In this document: positions 59,912-64,000 of the stretch, piece after piece
Numbering within the stretch: position 1 is the stretch's first letter
Layout: each line of letters starts with the position of its first letter
Assembly: GCF_014648875.1 (NCBI RefSeq)
Contig: NZ_BMRY01000002.1
Coordinates: 496,001-560,000 of the forward strand
Length of the DNA stretch: 64,000 bases
Direction: 5' to 3'
Origin: Streptomyces parvus
GTDB taxonomy: Bacteria > Actinomycetota > Actinomycetes > Streptomycetales > Streptomycetaceae
Position numbers and translations under genes: made by a program
Notes under the pieces: generated by a model
Database searches by the model: none
Seen by the model: the letters and a program-made list of their open reading frames with translations, nothing else
Told to the model about the DNA's origin: nothing

Positions 59912-61846
59912 CTAGAGCCCCTTGGTCTTGATGGTGATCGTGGAGCCCTCGGGGGCCTGTTCGCCGCCGCCGACGGACTGGCTCGCGATCGTGTCGCTGA
60001 AGGAGAGGAACGGCCGGTCGACCTTCACCTCGAAGCCCGCCTCCTCCAGGGTGGTCCGCGCCTCGTCGACGTCCCGGCCGGTGACGTCGGGGACGTCGAG
60101 CATCCGGGGGCCCTTGGAGACGGTCAGCTGGATCGTGTCGCCCTCGGCGGCCTCGGTCCCCTCGCCGGGGGACTGCTCGGCCACATCGCCCGCGGCCTCG
60201 GGGGAGTGGACCCGGCCGGGCAGCACCTCGGCCTTCAGCCCCTCGGCCTCCAGCTCGGCGGTGGCCTCGTCGGCGGAGAGCCCGGTGACGTCCGGGACGT
60301 CGATCGGGGCGCCCTTGCTGACGACGAGCGCCACGGCCGTGTCCGGATTGCGGTCGGTGCCGGCGCGGGGATCCGTGCGGATCACCTCGCCCCGTTCCAC
60401 GTCCTCGCTGAACTCCCTGGTCACCATCCCCGGGACCAGGCCCACCTTCTTCAGTGAGCGCCGGGCGTCCGCGAGGGAGGCGCCCACCACATCGGGCACC
60501 CGCACGATCTCCGGGCCCCGCGAGACGACGAGCGTCACCGAGCCGTTCCCCCGGATCCGGTCGCCGGAGTCGGGCTTGCTGCTGACGACCTCGCCCCGTT
60601 CGACCGTGTCGCTGAAGACCCGGTCCACGCCCTTCAGCCCGAGCCCCGCGTCCGCGAGCCGCTTCTCGGCGGTCTGCTGGGTCTGCCCGAGCAGCGAGGG
60701 GACCTGGGTGAACTGGCCGGAGTTGATGTACCAGACGCCCGTGCCGATCCCCAGGGTCAGCAGGACGGCGGCGAGCGCGATGATCAGCCTGCGGTGCGGC
60801 CCGCCGAACGGACCGCGCCGGCCGGCCGTTCGCCGGGCCGGAGCGGCGGGCCCCGCGGGCGGCATGGCCAGGCGGCTGGTGCGGTGCACGCCGTCCCCGC
60901 CGCCGTCCTGCGGAAGGGCCCGGGGGATCACGCTCGTACGGTCGTCCGCGCCGTCGTGGGAGTCCGACAGCGCCTGCGGCGGTACGGCGTCCAGCTCGGC
61001 GTCGGTCAGCCCGGCGCGGGCCTCACGGGTCTCGGCCAGCAGCAGCACCGCGTCGTGCGGGCGCACCTCGGGATTGCGGGCGGTCGCGCTCGCCACCAGG
61101 GAGTCCAGCGCGACCGGAAGCCCCGGCACGACGGCGGACGGGGCCGGAACGTCGGAGTTGAGGTGCTGGTAGATGACCTGGGCGGCGTTCTCGCCGGTGT
61201 GCGGCTTGGCGCCGGTCAGCATCTCGTACAGCACGACCCCGCAGGCGTACACATCGCTGCGGGTGTCGGCGGTGCCGTGCTCGATCTGCTCGGGCGCCAG
61301 ATACGACACCGTGCCCAGCAGCGAGCCGGTGGTGTCGGTGGCCGTACCGACCGCCCTGACCAGGCCGAAGTCGGCGACCTTCACCCGGCCGTCGTCCCCT
61401 ATCAGGACGTTCTCCGGCTTCATGTCGCGGTGCACGAACCCGGCCCGGTGCGCGGCGCCGAGCGCGGCGAGGACCGGCTCCAGGATGTCCAGCGCGGCCC
61501 GGGGCTGAAGGGCCCCGCGCTCGCGCAGCACGTCGCGCAGGGTGCAGCCCGCCACGTACTCCATCGCGAGATAGACGTACGCGCCCTCGGCGCCCTGGTC
61601 GAAGACCGCGACGACGTTGGGGTGCGCCAGTCGGGCCACCGACTTGGCCTCCCGGATGAAGCGCTCGACGAACGAGACGTCGGTGGCGAGCGCCGGGTGC
61701 ATCACCTTGAGGGCGAGCACCCGGTCCAGGCGGGTGTCCACGGCCCGGTAGACCGTGGCCATCCCGCCGACGGCGATGCGCGCCTCGATGCGATACCGGC
61801 CGTCGAGCAGCTGCCCGACGAGCGGGTCCTGGAGGGTCGTGTCCAC
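59912..61846 (-). CDS. PknB-type Ser/Thr protein kinase with four PASTA domains
   Basis: A 644-residue transmembrane kinase. The kinase domain (about 15-275) has Lys47, HRDMKPEN with Asp141, DFG at 159-161 and an activation loop TDTTGSLLGTVSYLAPEQ. A linker is followed by a membrane helix at about 354-373 and four PASTA repeats (about 378-445, 446-513, 514-580 and 581-644) that sense peptidoglycan or lipid II. GTG at 61846 is the start. From memory this is the S. coelicolor PkaF position; a role in cell-wall growth control is expected. Confidence 0.94.
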   Translation of the reverse strand: MDTTLQDPLVGQLLDGRYRIEARIAVGGMATVYRAVDTRLDRVLALKVMHPALATDVSFVERFIREAKSVARLAHPNVVAVFDQGAEGAYVYLAMEYVAGCTLRDVLRERGALQPRAALDILEPVLAALGAAHRAGFVHRDMKPENVLIGDDGRVKVADFGLVRAVGTATDTTGSLLGTVSYLAPEQIEHGTADTRSDVYACGVVLYEMLTGAKPHTGENAAQVIYQHLNSDVPAPSAVVPGLPVALDSLVASATARNPEVRPHDAVLLLAETREARAGLTDAELDAVPPQALSDSHDGADDRTSVIPRALPQDGGGDGVHRTSRLAMPPAGPAAPARRTAGRRGPFGGPHRRLIIALAAVLLTLGIGTGVWYINSGQFTQVPSLLGQTQQTAEKRLADAGLGLKGVDRVFSDTVERGEVVSSKPDSGDRIRGNGSVTLVVSRGPEIVRVPDVVGASLADARRSLKKVGLVPGMVTREFSEDVERGEVIRTDPRAGTDRNPDTAVALVVSKGAPIDVPDVTGLSADEATAELEAEGLKAEVLPGRVHSPEAAGDVAEQSPGEGTEAAEGDTIQLTVSKGPRMLDVPDVTGRDVDEARTTLEEAGFEVKVDRPFLSFSDTIASQSVGGGEQAPEGSTITIKTKGL

Positions 61847-61975
61847 CCCGAGAGTCTACGAGCCGCCACCGACACCCCGAACGGCCCGGGGCACTCCCGG
61901 AGCAGTTCTGCAGCCGATCCGTGACAGGGACAGGTCCCTTGGCTACGCCCCCGGTGGGCGGCCCGTGCGGGGACA

Positions 61976-62027
61976 ATTCAAGCCCCTCCGGCGATTGAGG
62001 AGCGCGGTCCGGGGGCAGCGCCCCCGA
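61976..62027. repeat. Dispersed Streptomyces intergenic repeat (REP-like)
   Basis: CAAGCCCCTCCGGCGATTGA and the following bases to GGGGGCAGCGCCCCCG match, from memory, a short repeat found many times between genes in Streptomyces. It ends in a CGGGGGC-AGC-GCCCCCG hairpin that could terminate thiG or the kinase leader. The 196-base gap holds no gene. Confidence 0.7.
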
Positions 62028-62042
62028 TCACGTACCCGGCGC

Positions 62043-64000
<1,958 letters not shown>

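Noticed and set aside
61847..62042. A small RNA or gene between the PASTA kinase and thiG
   Set aside because: The only ordered sequence is the dispersed repeat with its hairpin; no promoter or frame supports a gene.

Overview
This window is about 72% GC, with heavy use of GTG and TTG starts, frequent ATGA/GTGA gene overlaps, GC-rich hairpin terminators and several leaderless-looking promoters. Together with the gene content (aa3 oxidase cta genes next to qcrCAB, an MacS-type kinase, glkA, a class II DAHP synthase) this points to a Streptomyces chromosome. From memory, the gene order matches the S. coelicolor core from about SCO2172 down to about SCO2107, so this is conserved core rather than an island. 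I see no tRNA, rRNA, insertion sequence, prophage, CRISPR array or replication origin.

Layout. 1-10.3 kb: a cut-off MBL-fold gene; an envelope-stress-like set (HtrA-type lipoprotein protease, methyltransferase, DUF3043 membrane protein, PspA with PspAA); a NarL-type two-component pair; a large RND exporter. 10.4-19.2 kb: a TPR protein, nadA divergent from the Fe-S carrier erpA, a membrane-anchored protein, an adenosine-kinase-like PfkB enzyme, and a cysteine desulfurase fused to a TusA domain. 19.4-28.8 kb: the aerobic respiratory chain (ctaC-ctaD-ctaF, then ctaE-qcrC-qcrA-qcrB), interrupted by a YkuD transpeptidase lipoprotein and a degenerate receiver protein. 28.9-34.7 kb: trpD, a SAM-IV riboswitch controlling a class V PLP enzyme, a stand-alone AsnC-type ligand-binding domain, a rhomboid protease, a small zinc protein and an NYN nuclease-like protein. 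34.8-43 kb: two NlpC/P60 hydrolases, the first behind a c-di-AMP riboswitch, an HExxH lipoprotein, two glycosyltransferases and an acyl-CoA ligase. 43.2-50.7 kb: a phosphoesterase, SRPBCC protein, ArsA-like ATPase with a non-canonical P-loop, DUF5304 protein, glucokinase, EEP hydrolase, membrane protein, esterase and acyltransferase. 50.7-57.4 kb: MacS/MacR-type pair, D-lactate-type dehydrogenase, and the trpEG/aroH divergent pair with a complete trp attenuator. 57.4-64 kb: iron storage (bfd, bfr), a molybdopterin oxidoreductase, AP endonuclease, a PASTA kinase and thiG-thiS-thiO, the last cut by the window edge.

How the genes work together: Fe-S, heme and copper metabolism recur (NadA and ErpA, respiratory complexes, cysteine desulfurase-TusA, bfd/bfr). 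Chorismate and tryptophan genes (aroH, trpEG, trpD) share the window. The cell-wall group (PspA, L,D-transpeptidase, NlpC/P60, PASTA kinase) is tied to second-messenger or stress control.

Most interesting for follow-up: short tandem duplications spanning the stop codon of at least four genes; the complete SAM-IV, c-di-AMP and trp attenuation elements; unexplained inverted repeats at the ctaC, ctaE, nadA/erpA, trp/aroH and bfr control regions; and the P-loop lysine-to-arginine change in the ArsA-like protein. I found no convincing wholly new multi-gene system; the candidates are regulatory.
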